A DNA stretch of 64,000 bases from Fibrisoma montanum (lineage in GTDB: Bacteria; Bacteroidota; Bacteroidia; Cytophagales; Spirosomataceae), in NCBI RefSeq assembly GCF_003583365.1, contig NZ_QXED01000004.1, positions 558,001 through 622,000 of the forward strand, read 5' to 3'. This document shows positions 1-7,121 of the stretch, in pieces. The notes below the pieces were generated by a model, which searched no databases, was not told where the DNA came from, and saw only the letters and a list, made by a program, of their open reading frames with translations. The translations under genes were made by a program, and so were the position numbers. The number at the start of each line of letters is the position of its first letter. Positions within the stretch are counted from its first letter, which is position 1.

Positions 1-913
1 ACTTCTCGCCGAAGCTCCATACGCCCGAGGTTGGATTGGACGTAGTGGGTCGTTTGCCGCCCTCGCCCTGGCCGTATTCATACTGGAAATCCGTAAAATC
101 CAGTGGCGTATCGGTCGTGAAGTTGGCGTTGTACGTAACGCCGAAGCCTTTGCCGGTACCCCGGCTTTTGGTGGTGATCATCACGACGCCGTCTTTGGCC
201 CGCGAACCGTAGAGGGCGGCTGCCGTCGCGCCTTTCAGGACGTCGATGGTTTCAATATCGTCGGGGTTGATGCTGCTGAGGCCGTCGCCACCGTCGGAAC
301 TGTTGGATGCCCGGTTGCCGAAGTCACCGCCGAGAGCGTAGTTGGAGTTGTCGATCGGTACGCCGTTAACCACAATCAGCGGGTTGTTCTGACCGGCAAA
401 CGACGACTGACCCCGGATTCGGATCTTGGCCGAACCAGCCGGTCCGGTTCCCAACGACGAAATGTTGACCCCGGCCAGTTTCCCCTGCAGGCCACTCACA
501 AAATTGGTGGTTCGGTTCACCGAAATCTGCTCGGCGTTGACCGAGGCCGTAGCGTACCCGAGGGTTTTGGCTTCTTTCTTGATACCCAGGGCCGTAACAA
601 TCACCTCATCGATCGCTTTTGCGTCTTCGACCAGCTGTACGTTGATGACCGAGCGGTTATTAACCGGAATTGTCTGGCTTACGTAGCTGATGTACGAAAA
701 TATCAGCGAGGTTTCCGGCCCGGCATTGATCGCGTAGTTCCCCGACGCATCGGTTGTCGTTCCCTGCGTCGTACCAACCACGACGACGTTCACACCGGGT
801 AACCCCTGGTTGTCGGCTCCGGTGACGCGGCCCGTCACGCGGTTCGATTGCGCCCGGCTGTAATTGCTCAGGCACACGAGCAGCAGAATAAGTACATAAA
901 TCGTTTTTTTCAT
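1..913 (-). CDS. SusC/RagA-family TonB-linked outer membrane transporter, N-terminal part (cut by window edge)
   Basis: This gene runs off the left edge; about 304 N-terminal residues are visible. It starts at the ATG at 913. A Sec signal peptide (residues 1-22, ending SRAQ) is followed by a carboxypeptidase-regulatory-like beta domain (about 25-100, with GLPGVNVVVVGTTQGT), the linker DEVIVTALG that marks the SusC plug start, and a plug domain (LQGKLAGVNI, then IRIRGQSS and VLKGATAAALYGSRAKDGV). Family members import glycans or other large ligands through the outer membrane with a SusD lipoprotein, which would lie beyond the edge. It is 55 bp downstream of the enolase-superfamily gene on the same strand, so the two may be co-transcribed and share its LacI-type control. 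The family call is secure; the substrate is unknown. Confidence 0.95.
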   Translation of the reverse strand, partial: MKKTIYVLILLLVCLSNYSRAQSNRVTGRVTGADNQGLPGVNVVVVGTTQGTTTDASGNYAINAGPETSLIFSYISYVSQTIPVNNRSVINVQLVEDAKAIDEVIVTALGIKKEAKTLGYATASVNAEQISVNRTTNFVSGLQGKLAGVNISSLGTGPAGSAKIRIRGQSSFAGQNNPLIVVNGVPIDNSNYALGGDFGNRASNSSDGGDGLSSINPDDIETIDVLKGATAAALYGSRAKDGVVMITTKSRGTGKGFGVTYNANFTTDTPLDFTDFQYEYGQGEGGKRPTTSNPTSGVWSFGEK

Positions 914-968
914 GGGTAAGGAATAGTTAAGGGTAATCAGAAGGCAGTCAACGCAATGCTATCCCAGG

Positions 969-2213
969 CTACCAGTTATGAATGGCGCCATCGGGGCTTT
1001 TCAGGATTGGGTGCGGGTACTTCGTGTTCTCCGCTATTTCCATAAGAAACGTAGCCTTTTTCGGGTCGAACTTCACCCCAAGGCCGGGGGCAGGGTTCAG
1101 GTAAAGCTTACCGTTTTTGAAGTTGACCAGGTCTTCGTTGAAGTAAGGCGGTCGCTCCGGTTCGCCCCCGGCCAGCTCCATCAGGCAGCGGGCCGGGCTG
1201 CTCGAACCCATCACATGCACCAGCGTAGCGACGGCGAGCGGCCCCGTGAAGTGCGGAATCATACCAACATAGTGCGTTTCGCACATGGCAGCCAGTTTCT
1301 TGAACTCGGAAATGCCGCCCGTATTCGGAATGGTGAACCGGGTGTAGTCGATCAGGTGCTGCTCGATGAAGGTGTTGCTGTCCCAGCGGTCGCCAAATTG
1401 CTCGCCAACCGCAATGGGTACGGTCGTTAGCTGCCGGATTGTTTTATACACGTCCGGATTTTCGGACCGCACAATGTCCTCGACGAAATACGGCTCCAGG
1501 TTTTCGAGAGCTTTGCAGATCTTGATGCCCTCGGTTGTGTCGAAGCGGGTGTGCAGGTCGATGGCCCATTTGCCGCCACCGCCCACGGCCGCGTCGATTC
1601 GTTTGCAGACTTCAATCGTTTTCTTCGCGTTGTCGTAGAAGTCAAACGGTTCGGGTCCGTTACCACCCGTTGGCCCAATCCGGTACGCCCGTAAGCCGGC
1701 TTCGATGCAGTCCCGGGCCCGTTCTTCTTCCGTTTTCGCTTTGGAGGCTCTGAACCCCGTAGCATAGCACTCAACGTAGTCGCGGGTGGCCCCGCCCAGC
1801 AGTTCGTACACCGGCACACCCAGCGCCTTTCCTTTGATGTCCCACAAGGCCATGTCCAGCGCGCCCTGGGCGTGTAGTTTTTCGCGGCCCGGGGGGTAGA
1901 ACATACCCCGGTACAGATTCTGCCAGATGTGTTCAATCCGGAATGGATTCTCGCCGATCATCATCTGAGCGCACTGCTCGATCATGTCTTTCGAGCCGCC
2001 CTCGCCGATGCCGATAATGCCGCCATCGGTTTCAATTTCGACAATACCCCGCGCCTGGTTGAATAGTGGTTTGGTATAACCCGGTGCCGCGTAGTACCGG
2101 ATTTTGGTAATCTTCAGTTTTGGTACGGCGGCTTCCGATGTAAACAGTGGCAGCCCGGCCATAGCCGCCGATGAACCCAGAAAAGCGGATTTGATAAACG
2201 TTCTTCGTTGCAT
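969..2213 (-). CDS. Tat-exported enolase-superfamily enzyme (mandelate racemase/muconate lactonizing group, sugar-acid dehydratase-like)
   Basis: A 414-residue protein with a twin-arginine leader (MQRRTFIKSAFLGSSAAMAG) and then the two-domain fold of the mandelate racemase group. Visible metal or catalytic residues are Asp in WAIDLHTRFD, Glu in YFVEDIV, Glu in AVGEQFG and His in MIPHFTG. The His following the first Asp ligand (DLH) resembles D-galactonate/gluconate-type dehydratases, so dehydration of a sugar acid is plausible, but the substrate cannot be read from sequence. The Tat leader suggests it is folded before export to the periplasm. It lies between a LacI regulator and a SusC transporter, all in one direction, and an operator-like palindrome is 36 bp upstream of its start. 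A second exported member of the superfamily is at 40918-42342. Confidence 0.88.
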   Translation of the reverse strand: MQRRTFIKSAFLGSSAAMAGLPLFTSEAAVPKLKITKIRYYAAPGYTKPLFNQARGIVEIETDGGIIGIGEGGSKDMIEQCAQMMIGENPFRIEHIWQNLYRGMFYPPGREKLHAQGALDMALWDIKGKALGVPVYELLGGATRDYVECYATGFRASKAKTEEERARDCIEAGLRAYRIGPTGGNGPEPFDFYDNAKKTIEVCKRIDAAVGGGGKWAIDLHTRFDTTEGIKICKALENLEPYFVEDIVRSENPDVYKTIRQLTTVPIAVGEQFGDRWDSNTFIEQHLIDYTRFTIPNTGGISEFKKLAAMCETHYVGMIPHFTGPLAVATLVHVMGSSSPARCLMELAGGEPERPPYFNEDLVNFKNGKLYLNPAPGLGVKFDPKKATFLMEIAENTKYPHPILKSPDGAIHNW

Positions 2214-2248
2214 ACTAACTCAGGTCAGGAAATAGGAAAATGCACCCT

Positions 2249-2264
2249 GCTTTAACGATTAAGC
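2249..2264. promoter_or_regulatory. Putative LacI-type operator upstream of the enolase-superfamily gene
   Basis: The 16-bp near-palindrome GCTTTAACGATTAAGC has a CG centre, which is typical of LacI-family operators. It lies 36 bp before the start codon at 2213. Read on the minus strand it is GCTTAATCGTTAAAGC, almost the same as the sequence inside the lacI promoter at 3389-3403. The function is inferred from the match and position. Confidence 0.6.
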
Positions 2265-2283
2265 AAACGGATAAAATAGAGAA

Positions 2284-3321
2284 TCAGGTAACAAATGCTT
2301 TGACTTTTGATGAGTTACGGGCAATCAGCGTAGCTTCCATCAGCACTGGTCGGGGGGGCTGTTCAGGGTCTTTCAGTTTACTGATCAGTAGTTCTACCGC
2401 CGTTTTGCCGAGCGCTTCCATAGGTTGCTGAAGATACGTAATGGGGCAATAGTAGAGGTCGAAGGCTTCGGCCTGACCGAAACTGACAATAGCCAGATCG
2501 TCCGGAACCGTCAAACCCAGCTCGTTGATGTATTTCAGGCCGCTGATGGCCAGCCGGTACGTACTAAAAATCAGCGCGTCGACCGGTTGATCAGCAGCCA
2601 GCATCCGGTCGATCCCGGCGCGTATTTCCGGTTCAATTCGGGCAAAATCAACTTCGGTCAGCCAGTCAGGGTAAAACGTAATACCGGCATCGCGCAGCGA
2701 CTCAACATAGCCCCGGATCCGCTCCTGCATGTGAAACAACTGCGACCGGTACGCAATCAGCCCAATGTTGCGGTAACCGCCTTCAATGAGGTGCGTCCCG
2801 GCAATGTAGGAAGCGTGGTAGTTGTTCAGAACGACGTAGTCGGTAGGGATCGCCGGAAAATGGCGGTCGAGCAGGACGAACGATACGTTTCGGCTGTTCA
2901 GGTACTGAATCTGTTCTTCTGTGTTTTCGGAGGAGACGATGATGAACCCGTCGACCTGCCGATTCAGCAGTACGTTGATCAGATCCCACGATTTATCGGC
3001 GTCCTCATCCGAGCTCCCGATAATGACCGTGTAGTCGTTCTTCTTGGCTTCGTCCTCAACAATTCGGGCAATATTGGCAAAGAACGGGTTGGATATATCG
3101 GCTATAATAAGCCCAATGGTCTGGGTCTTGCCACTACGCAGGCTTTTGGCCAGGTAGTTCGGCTTGTAACTTAGATCACTCGCAATCTGCCTGATTTTAG
3201 CCGCCATCTCGGCCCCGACCCGGCTTTCCTTCTCCTTGCCATTCAACACGTAGGAAACCAGCGCGGTCGATACACCGGCTTTTTCCGCGATGTCTTTCAA
3301 TGATACCTTTTTCTTGCTCAT
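2284..3321 (-). CDS. LacI/GalR-family transcriptional regulator
   Basis: A 345-residue regulator. Residues 5-27 (VSLKDIAEKAGVSTALVSYV) form the LacI helix-turn-helix. A hinge helix follows around residues 52-62 (YKPNYLAKSLRSGKT). A periplasmic-binding-protein-like sensor domain then starts at IGLIIADISNPFFANIARIV and runs to the C-terminus. Such proteins bind a palindromic operator as dimers and let go or bind in response to a sugar or sugar acid. The likely targets are the downstream enolase-superfamily gene and itself: a matching operator-like sequence lies before each gene. The effector is unknown. The length and start are normal for the family. Confidence 0.93.
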   Translation of the reverse strand: MSKKKVSLKDIAEKAGVSTALVSYVLNGKEKESRVGAEMAAKIRQIASDLSYKPNYLAKSLRSGKTQTIGLIIADISNPFFANIARIVEDEAKKNDYTVIIGSSDEDADKSWDLINVLLNRQVDGFIIVSSENTEEQIQYLNSRNVSFVLLDRHFPAIPTDYVVLNNYHASYIAGTHLIEGGYRNIGLIAYRSQLFHMQERIRGYVESLRDAGITFYPDWLTEVDFARIEPEIRAGIDRMLAADQPVDALIFSTYRLAISGLKYINELGLTVPDDLAIVSFGQAEAFDLYYCPITYLQQPMEALGKTAVELLISKLKDPEQPPRPVLMEATLIARNSSKVKAFVT

Positions 3322-3379
3322 GAACGAACGGGTAGGGAGGAAGCCTATCGATGGAGTGGTTCGTTGACAGTATCTATAT

Positions 3380-3410
3380 CAAATGTAAGCTTAATCGTTT
3401 AAATAGCAAA
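3380..3410 (-). promoter_or_regulatory. Bacteroidota-type promoter of the lacI-family gene
   Basis: On the minus strand TTTG (3410-3407) is followed after 19 bp by TACATTTG (3387-3380), an exact match to the Bacteroidota housekeeping promoter TTTG-N19-TAnnTTTG. The expected transcript starts near 3375, giving a leader of about 55 nt before the ATG at 3321. Confidence 0.7.
3389..3403. promoter_or_regulatory. Putative LacI-type operator within the lacI promoter
   Basis: GCTTAATCGTTTAAA lies between the -33 and -7 elements of the regulator's own promoter. It matches the operator-like palindrome at 2249-2264 at 13 of 15 positions when that one is read on the other strand. A repressor bound here would block its own transcription, so autoregulation is inferred. 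Confidence 0.6.
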
Positions 3411-3574
3411 TTTTTTGTAGATATTTCTTAAAAAATTACATTATATAGGGAAATAAAAACCGGATGACTGTTGACGAAACAGTTGGTTTGGCTGGTAAAA
3501 ACGGGTTTGTCATTCCGGCACCTGCTGCGTCGAAATGACAGGAACCAGTCAGAAGTTCACTTTCAGACCGTCTT

Positions 3575-4306
3575 TTAAACCGACGCTTTTTTGGGTTTGG
3601 TCGTCATGAAGTCTTTCAGATAGAACGGCTCGAAGGAAGCTACGTCCTCGAACTGATTTTCGGCGAAAGCAACGCCCGCCAGCTCGCCAACTGTTCGGGC
3701 TGATGGTTGAATAAGCTGTGCTAGAAACCGGGCATTAGGGTGGTAGTTCAACACCGGTCGGCATTTGTCGGCCCCATCGCCGAAAAACAGCACCGGGCCT
3801 CGATCCAGCTCATCGGCAAACGTTTGTTCATCGACAATCCTGGCTGAGGTGGGCATCACGACCGTCATGGCTTCGCCATACATAGCACAGTACACCTCCA
3901 TCCGCCGGGCGTCGAGCATGGGGCACAGGATCGGGGGAGAGTCAGCAGTCGATGTGACGGATGGCGCTACCTGCCTGGCCATGGCATCGAGGGTATTAAC
4001 GGCAATCAGCGGCTTATCCAACGCAAAACAAAGCCCTTTGGCGGTTGAAACGCCAATCCGGAGACCGGTGTATGAACCGGGGCCTTTTGCTACGGCAATG
4101 GCATCAAGTTGTTGAAGGTCATGGCCGGTATGACGGACTACGTCGCTGATGAGGGTCGTCAGCATGGCCGAGGACGTACGTTCCGTAAACAATTCGTAAC
4201 ACCCGAGCAGACCGGTTTTTTCCGGGTTTTGAGCGGTATCCTCGTTAATTTGATGGAGCGCAACGGAGCAGACGGTAGTGGAGGTGTCGATGGAGAGAAT
4301 GAGCAT
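3575..4306 (-). CDS. tsaB: tRNA threonylcarbamoyladenosine biosynthesis protein TsaB
   Basis: A 243-residue protein. TsaB is the inactive paralogue and partner of TsaD in making the universal t6A37 modification of ANN-decoding tRNAs. It begins with the ASKHA-type nucleotide-fold strand ILSIDTSTTVCSVAL. The family hallmark GPGSYTGLRIGVSTAKGL follows at about residues 76-93, then AVNTLDAMA and PMLDARRMEVY. The length is ordinary. It lies downstream of ctp on the same strand, separated by 106 bp that hold a purine/pyrimidine hairpin, so it may be the last gene of the rpmH-rnpA-ctp transcript or separated from it by that hairpin. Confidence 0.95.
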   Translation of the reverse strand: MLILSIDTSTTVCSVALHQINEDTAQNPEKTGLLGCYELFTERTSSAMLTTLISDVVRHTGHDLQQLDAIAVAKGPGSYTGLRIGVSTAKGLCFALDKPLIAVNTLDAMARQVAPSVTSTADSPPILCPMLDARRMEVYCAMYGEAMTVVMPTSARIVDEQTFADELDRGPVLFFGDGADKCRPVLNYHPNARFLAQLIQPSARTVGELAGVAFAENQFEDVASFEPFYLKDFMTTKPKKASV

Positions 4307-4317
4307 AGAGGAGGAAA

Positions 4318-4410
4318 GGAGGAAAGGGAGGAGAGGAGGAAGGGACGAAAGGGGAAAGGGGTATTCACCTCGTCCCTTTTCTCCCCTTCCTCCTCTCCTC
4401 CCTTTCCTCC
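4318..4410. repeat. Polypurine/polypyrimidine inverted repeat between ctp and tsaB
   Basis: A 27-bp perfect inverted repeat (arms 4318-4344 and 4384-4410). The left arm is almost all G and A, made of GGAGGAAA-like units; the right arm is its C/T complement. It fills nearly the whole gap between the two genes. It could form a long hairpin in RNA and, as a homopurine tract, non-B DNA. A relative lies at 44597-44715. Confidence 0.8.
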
Positions 4411-4412
4411 GC

Positions 4413-6074
4413 TTATTTCTTTCCTTTCAAAATTTCCTGGTAACGGTTCATGTTGCCGAACAGATCAAGAGCGGCCTTGATTTCGGGGTCAGTACCGAAC
4501 GACGACTCTTTCAGGCCTTTCTGCAGGTAGTAGTGTCCCGTAATTTCCTGCTCAAGCAAGGTTTTGATTTCAGGCTTGAACGTGTTGAGGTCAGCATCCT
4601 TGCTGTGCGACATCTTCGTTTTCAGCGATTTCAACTGATCCTGAATCTGGTCGAAGTATTTTTCCTTTTTAGCCGAGGCTTCGAGGGTGTTGAGGTCTTT
4701 CTCCACCTGGGTTGTGTAATCGTATTCCTTATCGCTTACCCACTTCACAAAATCCTGGTATTCGGCATCGGTCAGGCGGAATTCCCGGGCGGGCTTAATC
4801 GCCGGGTGCTCGTGCCGGTACTTAACGGCATAGTCAAAAATCAGACCTTTGTTGGTTAGGCTCAGCGCGATGGGCGTCGGTGTCTGGTCCTCAATGGCGA
4901 TGTCGGGCGTTACGCCACCGCCGTCGTACACCACGCGGCCGGCTTTGGTTTTGAACGCTGTTTTGAGGGAGTCCGGAATCTTACCTACGCTGCCGTCGGG
5001 GTTGCGGTGGCTATAGTCGATAGCCTGGATGCAGCGGCCGCTTGGAATGTAGTATTTGGCGGTGGTGATTTTCAGTTTGGTATTGAACGACAGTTCGCGG
5101 GTGGTCTGAACCAGCCCTTTGCCGTAGGTCCGCTGGCCAATCAGCACACCCCGGTCGTAATCCTGAATTACCCCCGACACGATTTCGGCTGCCGATGCGC
5201 TGTGGCTGTTGGTCAGCACCACAATCGGGATCTCCAGATCAACCGGCGGGTTGAGGGCCGTGTAGGTCTTGTTCCACTCGGTCACTTTGCCTTTTGTGGT
5301 CACAACCTCCGAATCCTTAGGAATGAACAGGTTCGAAATGTCGATGGCCATGTTCAGCAGACCGCCCGGGTTCTCGCGCACGTCGAGAATCAGCTTCTTC
5401 ATGCCCTTGCCTTTCAGTTCCTGAAACGCGGTGCGTACTTCTCGTGAAGCCGTAGCCGTGAAGTCTTTGAGGTCAATGTAGCCGACTTCGCTGTTGATCA
5501 TGCCGTAGTAAGGCACGTTGGTCATCTTCACTACGTCGCGCGTCACGCTGACGTCGACGGGGTCTTTCTGCCCGTACCGCTTTACGGTCAGCTTTACAGC
5601 CGTGTTGGTCTGGCCGCGCAGGAGCTTGCCGGCGTCGGCATCCCGGCGCGATTTAACATCCACACCATCCACCTTGATGACTTCGTCGCCAATCTGGAGG
5701 CCGGATTTTTCGGCGGGTGTGCCTTCGTAGATCATCAGCACAATGTTCTTGCCCTGCCGCTGGCCGATGAGGGCACCGATACCGTTGTAGCGGCCCGTCG
5801 TCATCGTCATGTAATCTTCAATTTCGTCTTCAGCGAAGAAGTTGGTATACGGGTCGAGGGCCTTCAGCATGGCGTCGATGCTGGTCTTGACCATCCGGTT
5901 CGGATTGACCTCGTCTACGTAGTACATGTTCAGTTCCTTGAACAGGGTCGCGTAGATGTCGAGGTTGCGGGCGATCTCGAAGAACCGGTCATCGTTTTTA
6001 AACGAATACAGACCGACAGTGCCTGCCAGCAGCGCTGTTGAGGCTATTAGGGTAAAGCGTTTACGAAGGCGCAT
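4413..6074 (-). CDS. S41-family carboxy-terminal processing peptidase (CtpA/Prc-like)
   Basis: A 553-residue serine protease of the periplasm or outer face of the inner membrane. An N-terminal signal or anchor (residues 7-24) is followed by the S41 N-terminal helical region (ALDPYTNFFAEDE). A PDZ domain lies at about 95-165 (GTPAEKSGLQIGDEVIKVDG). The protease core follows, with the Ser/Lys dyad in NSHSASAAEIV (Ser near residue 293) and YGKGLVQT (Lys near 318). The long lysine-rich C-terminal helical region is normal for Bacteroidota members. Family members trim or degrade envelope proteins from their C-termini. The start is 27 bp after the rnpA stop, which indicates one operon. Confidence 0.95.
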   Translation of the reverse strand: MRLRKRFTLIASTALLAGTVGLYSFKNDDRFFEIARNLDIYATLFKELNMYYVDEVNPNRMVKTSIDAMLKALDPYTNFFAEDEIEDYMTMTTGRYNGIGALIGQRQGKNIVLMIYEGTPAEKSGLQIGDEVIKVDGVDVKSRRDADAGKLLRGQTNTAVKLTVKRYGQKDPVDVSVTRDVVKMTNVPYYGMINSEVGYIDLKDFTATASREVRTAFQELKGKGMKKLILDVRENPGGLLNMAIDISNLFIPKDSEVVTTKGKVTEWNKTYTALNPPVDLEIPIVVLTNSHSASAAEIVSGVIQDYDRGVLIGQRTYGKGLVQTTRELSFNTKLKITTAKYYIPSGRCIQAIDYSHRNPDGSVGKIPDSLKTAFKTKAGRVVYDGGGVTPDIAIEDQTPTPIALSLTNKGLIFDYAVKYRHEHPAIKPAREFRLTDAEYQDFVKWVSDKEYDYTTQVEKDLNTLEASAKKEKYFDQIQDQLKSLKTKMSHSKDADLNTFKPEIKTLLEQEITGHYYLQKGLKESSFGTDPEIKAALDLFGNMNRYQEILKGKK

Positions 6075-6101
6075 GGGAGAGTCGTTTAAAGCCCGGCCAG
6101 G

Positions 6102-6659
6102 TTATAATTTCAGTAAGGCTAATTTCATACCTTTTTCTATTTCTTCAAACGAAATTTTAGCCTTGGCGGTATAAAGAAACGCAATAGCGGCCGGAGGTTG
6201 CTTCGATTGATCCTCAGCGCGGAATAAAATTGATTTATTTAGGCGGTAAGCTTCGCGGATGCGCCGACGCAGGAGGTTGCGGTCAACCGCCCGTTTGAAG
6301 TTCCGTTTGGAAACGACAATGAGGATGGCGGGGTGTATTTCCGACGGCTGCGAACGGTCAGACGTACCGCCAGATCGGGTTTCATCCGGATACGGGCTAT
6401 TACCATCGGCCTGACCGTTTGCAACTGGTTGTTGGGATGCGTCGGTCAGACGTACCGTCAGACCTTTTGGGCTTGGCTGTTGTGGAGCGCCGGTCTGACG
6501 TACCGTCAGACCGGATGACCCCTGGAGACCTTGCGGGATATACAACACCCGAAACGGAAAAAGGTAGAACGTTTTCGTCAACGCACTACCTTTATCGAAT
6601 AACTCGCCGATTACTTTTTTGCTGCAAAGCCGTTCTGATTTTGTGAAGGTTTGCCGCAT
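6102..6659 (-). CDS. rnpA: Ribonuclease P protein component with an in-frame repetitive insertion
   Basis: The protein subunit of RNase P, which helps the catalytic RNA trim tRNA 5' leaders. The conserved parts are TFTKSERLCSKKVIGELF at the N-terminus, PAILIVVSKRNFKRAVDRN and the RNR helix RNLLRRRIREAYR (residues 128-140). At 185 residues it is about 60 longer than usual. The excess is residues 43-107, a Gly/Pro/Gln/Ser-rich block with a tandem pair of 16-residue units (GLTVRQTGAPQQPSPK, then GLTVRLTDASQQPVAN). It sits between the first beta strands, so the RNA-binding core is intact. At the DNA level the insertion consists of palindromic repeats. The gene lies between rpmH and ctp, the usual bacterial rpmH-rnpA order. 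Confidence 0.95.
   Translation of the reverse strand: MRQTFTKSERLCSKKVIGELFDKGSALTKTFYLFPFRVLYIPQGLQGSSGLTVRQTGAPQQPSPKGLTVRLTDASQQPVANGQADGNSPYPDETRSGGTSDRSQPSEIHPAILIVVSKRNFKRAVDRNLLRRRIREAYRLNKSILFRAEDQSKQPPAAIAFLYTAKAKISFEEIEKGMKLALLKL
6355..6514. repeat. Palindromic repeat cluster inserted inside rnpA
   Basis: Three copies of the palindrome core (plus strand GGTCTGACGTACCGTCAGAC and variants) lie at about 6355-6373, 6443-6464 and 6490-6514. The last two are 48 bp apart, so the tandem unit is exactly 16 codons and keeps the frame. A more decayed copy is visible near 6408-6418. The arms are 8 bp around GTACC. It looks like a small palindromic element that entered and duplicated within a coding region. 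Confidence 0.8.
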
Positions 6660-6664
6660 GAAGT

Positions 6665-6745
6665 CGGTTTACGGTTTTTGGTTTACGGTCTTAGCTCATC
6701 CTATCAACCGTATCGACAGATTGCCGTGAACCGAAAACCGTAAAC
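6665..6745. repeat. Heptad-repeat palindrome between rpmH and rnpA
   Basis: The left arm is made of 7-bp units GTTTACG, GTTTTTG, GTTTACG (6667-6687). The right arm has the complementary units CCGTGAA, CCGAAAA, CCGTAAA (6724-6744). Together they form an imperfect stem-loop filling the gap. It could act as a processing site, attenuator or weak terminator between the ribosomal protein gene and rnpA. Confidence 0.75.
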
Positions 6746-6748
6746 AGA

Positions 6749-6916
6749 TTACAACTTAAAGCGTTCGCCTTTCTTTTCGTCGGATACCGTGAGCTTCCAG
6801 CGGCCTTTCGCACGACGGCGGGCCAGCACCTTACGGCCGTTAGCGGTTGACATCCGCTCGCGGAAACCGTGTTTGTTCTTCCGCTTACGGTTTGAAGGTT
6901 GGTACGTTCTTTTCAT
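6749..6916 (-). CDS. rpmH: 50S ribosomal protein L34
   Basis: A 55-residue basic protein from the ATG at 6916 to the TAA at 6749. It begins [20 protein letters not shown] and continues [20 protein letters not shown], the invariant L34 sequence. The C-terminal extension ([15 protein letters not shown]) is common in Bacteroidota. It is the first gene of the rpmH-rnpA unit and has a strong promoter at 6958-6988. Confidence 0.97.
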   Translation of the reverse strand: MKRTYQPSNRKRKNKHGFRERMSTANGRKVLARRRAKGRWKLTVSDEKKGERFKL

Positions 6917-6957
6917 GATCTATCTGCCCTAAATGCCTTGTTTTCCAAATGAGTGCG

Positions 6958-6988
6958 CAAAGGTAAAGTAAGTTTGGCAGTATATCAA
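6958..6988 (-). promoter_or_regulatory. Bacteroidota-type promoter of rpmH-rnpA
   Basis: On the minus strand TTG (6988-6986) is followed after 20 bp by TACCTTTG (6965-6958), then C. The leader to the ATG at 6916 would be about 40 nt. The same TACCTTTGC 9-mer precedes sucA and hemC. Confidence 0.72.
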
Positions 6989-7121
6989 GCGTAACTAAAA
7001 AAACGATTTACTTTCCAGTTGGTTGATTAAGTAATTGGGTAAATGGCTAATTTGTCGTTACTCACCACGGTCTGTTGCCGCGCAACGACCTTCCAGTCCT
7101 GAATACTTACCTGACTTCTCT

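Noticed and set aside
4109-4859. Plus-strand open frames across tsaB, the purine tract and ctp
   Set aside because: They are antisense to two well-supported genes and their Arg/Gly/Pro runs come from the repeat.
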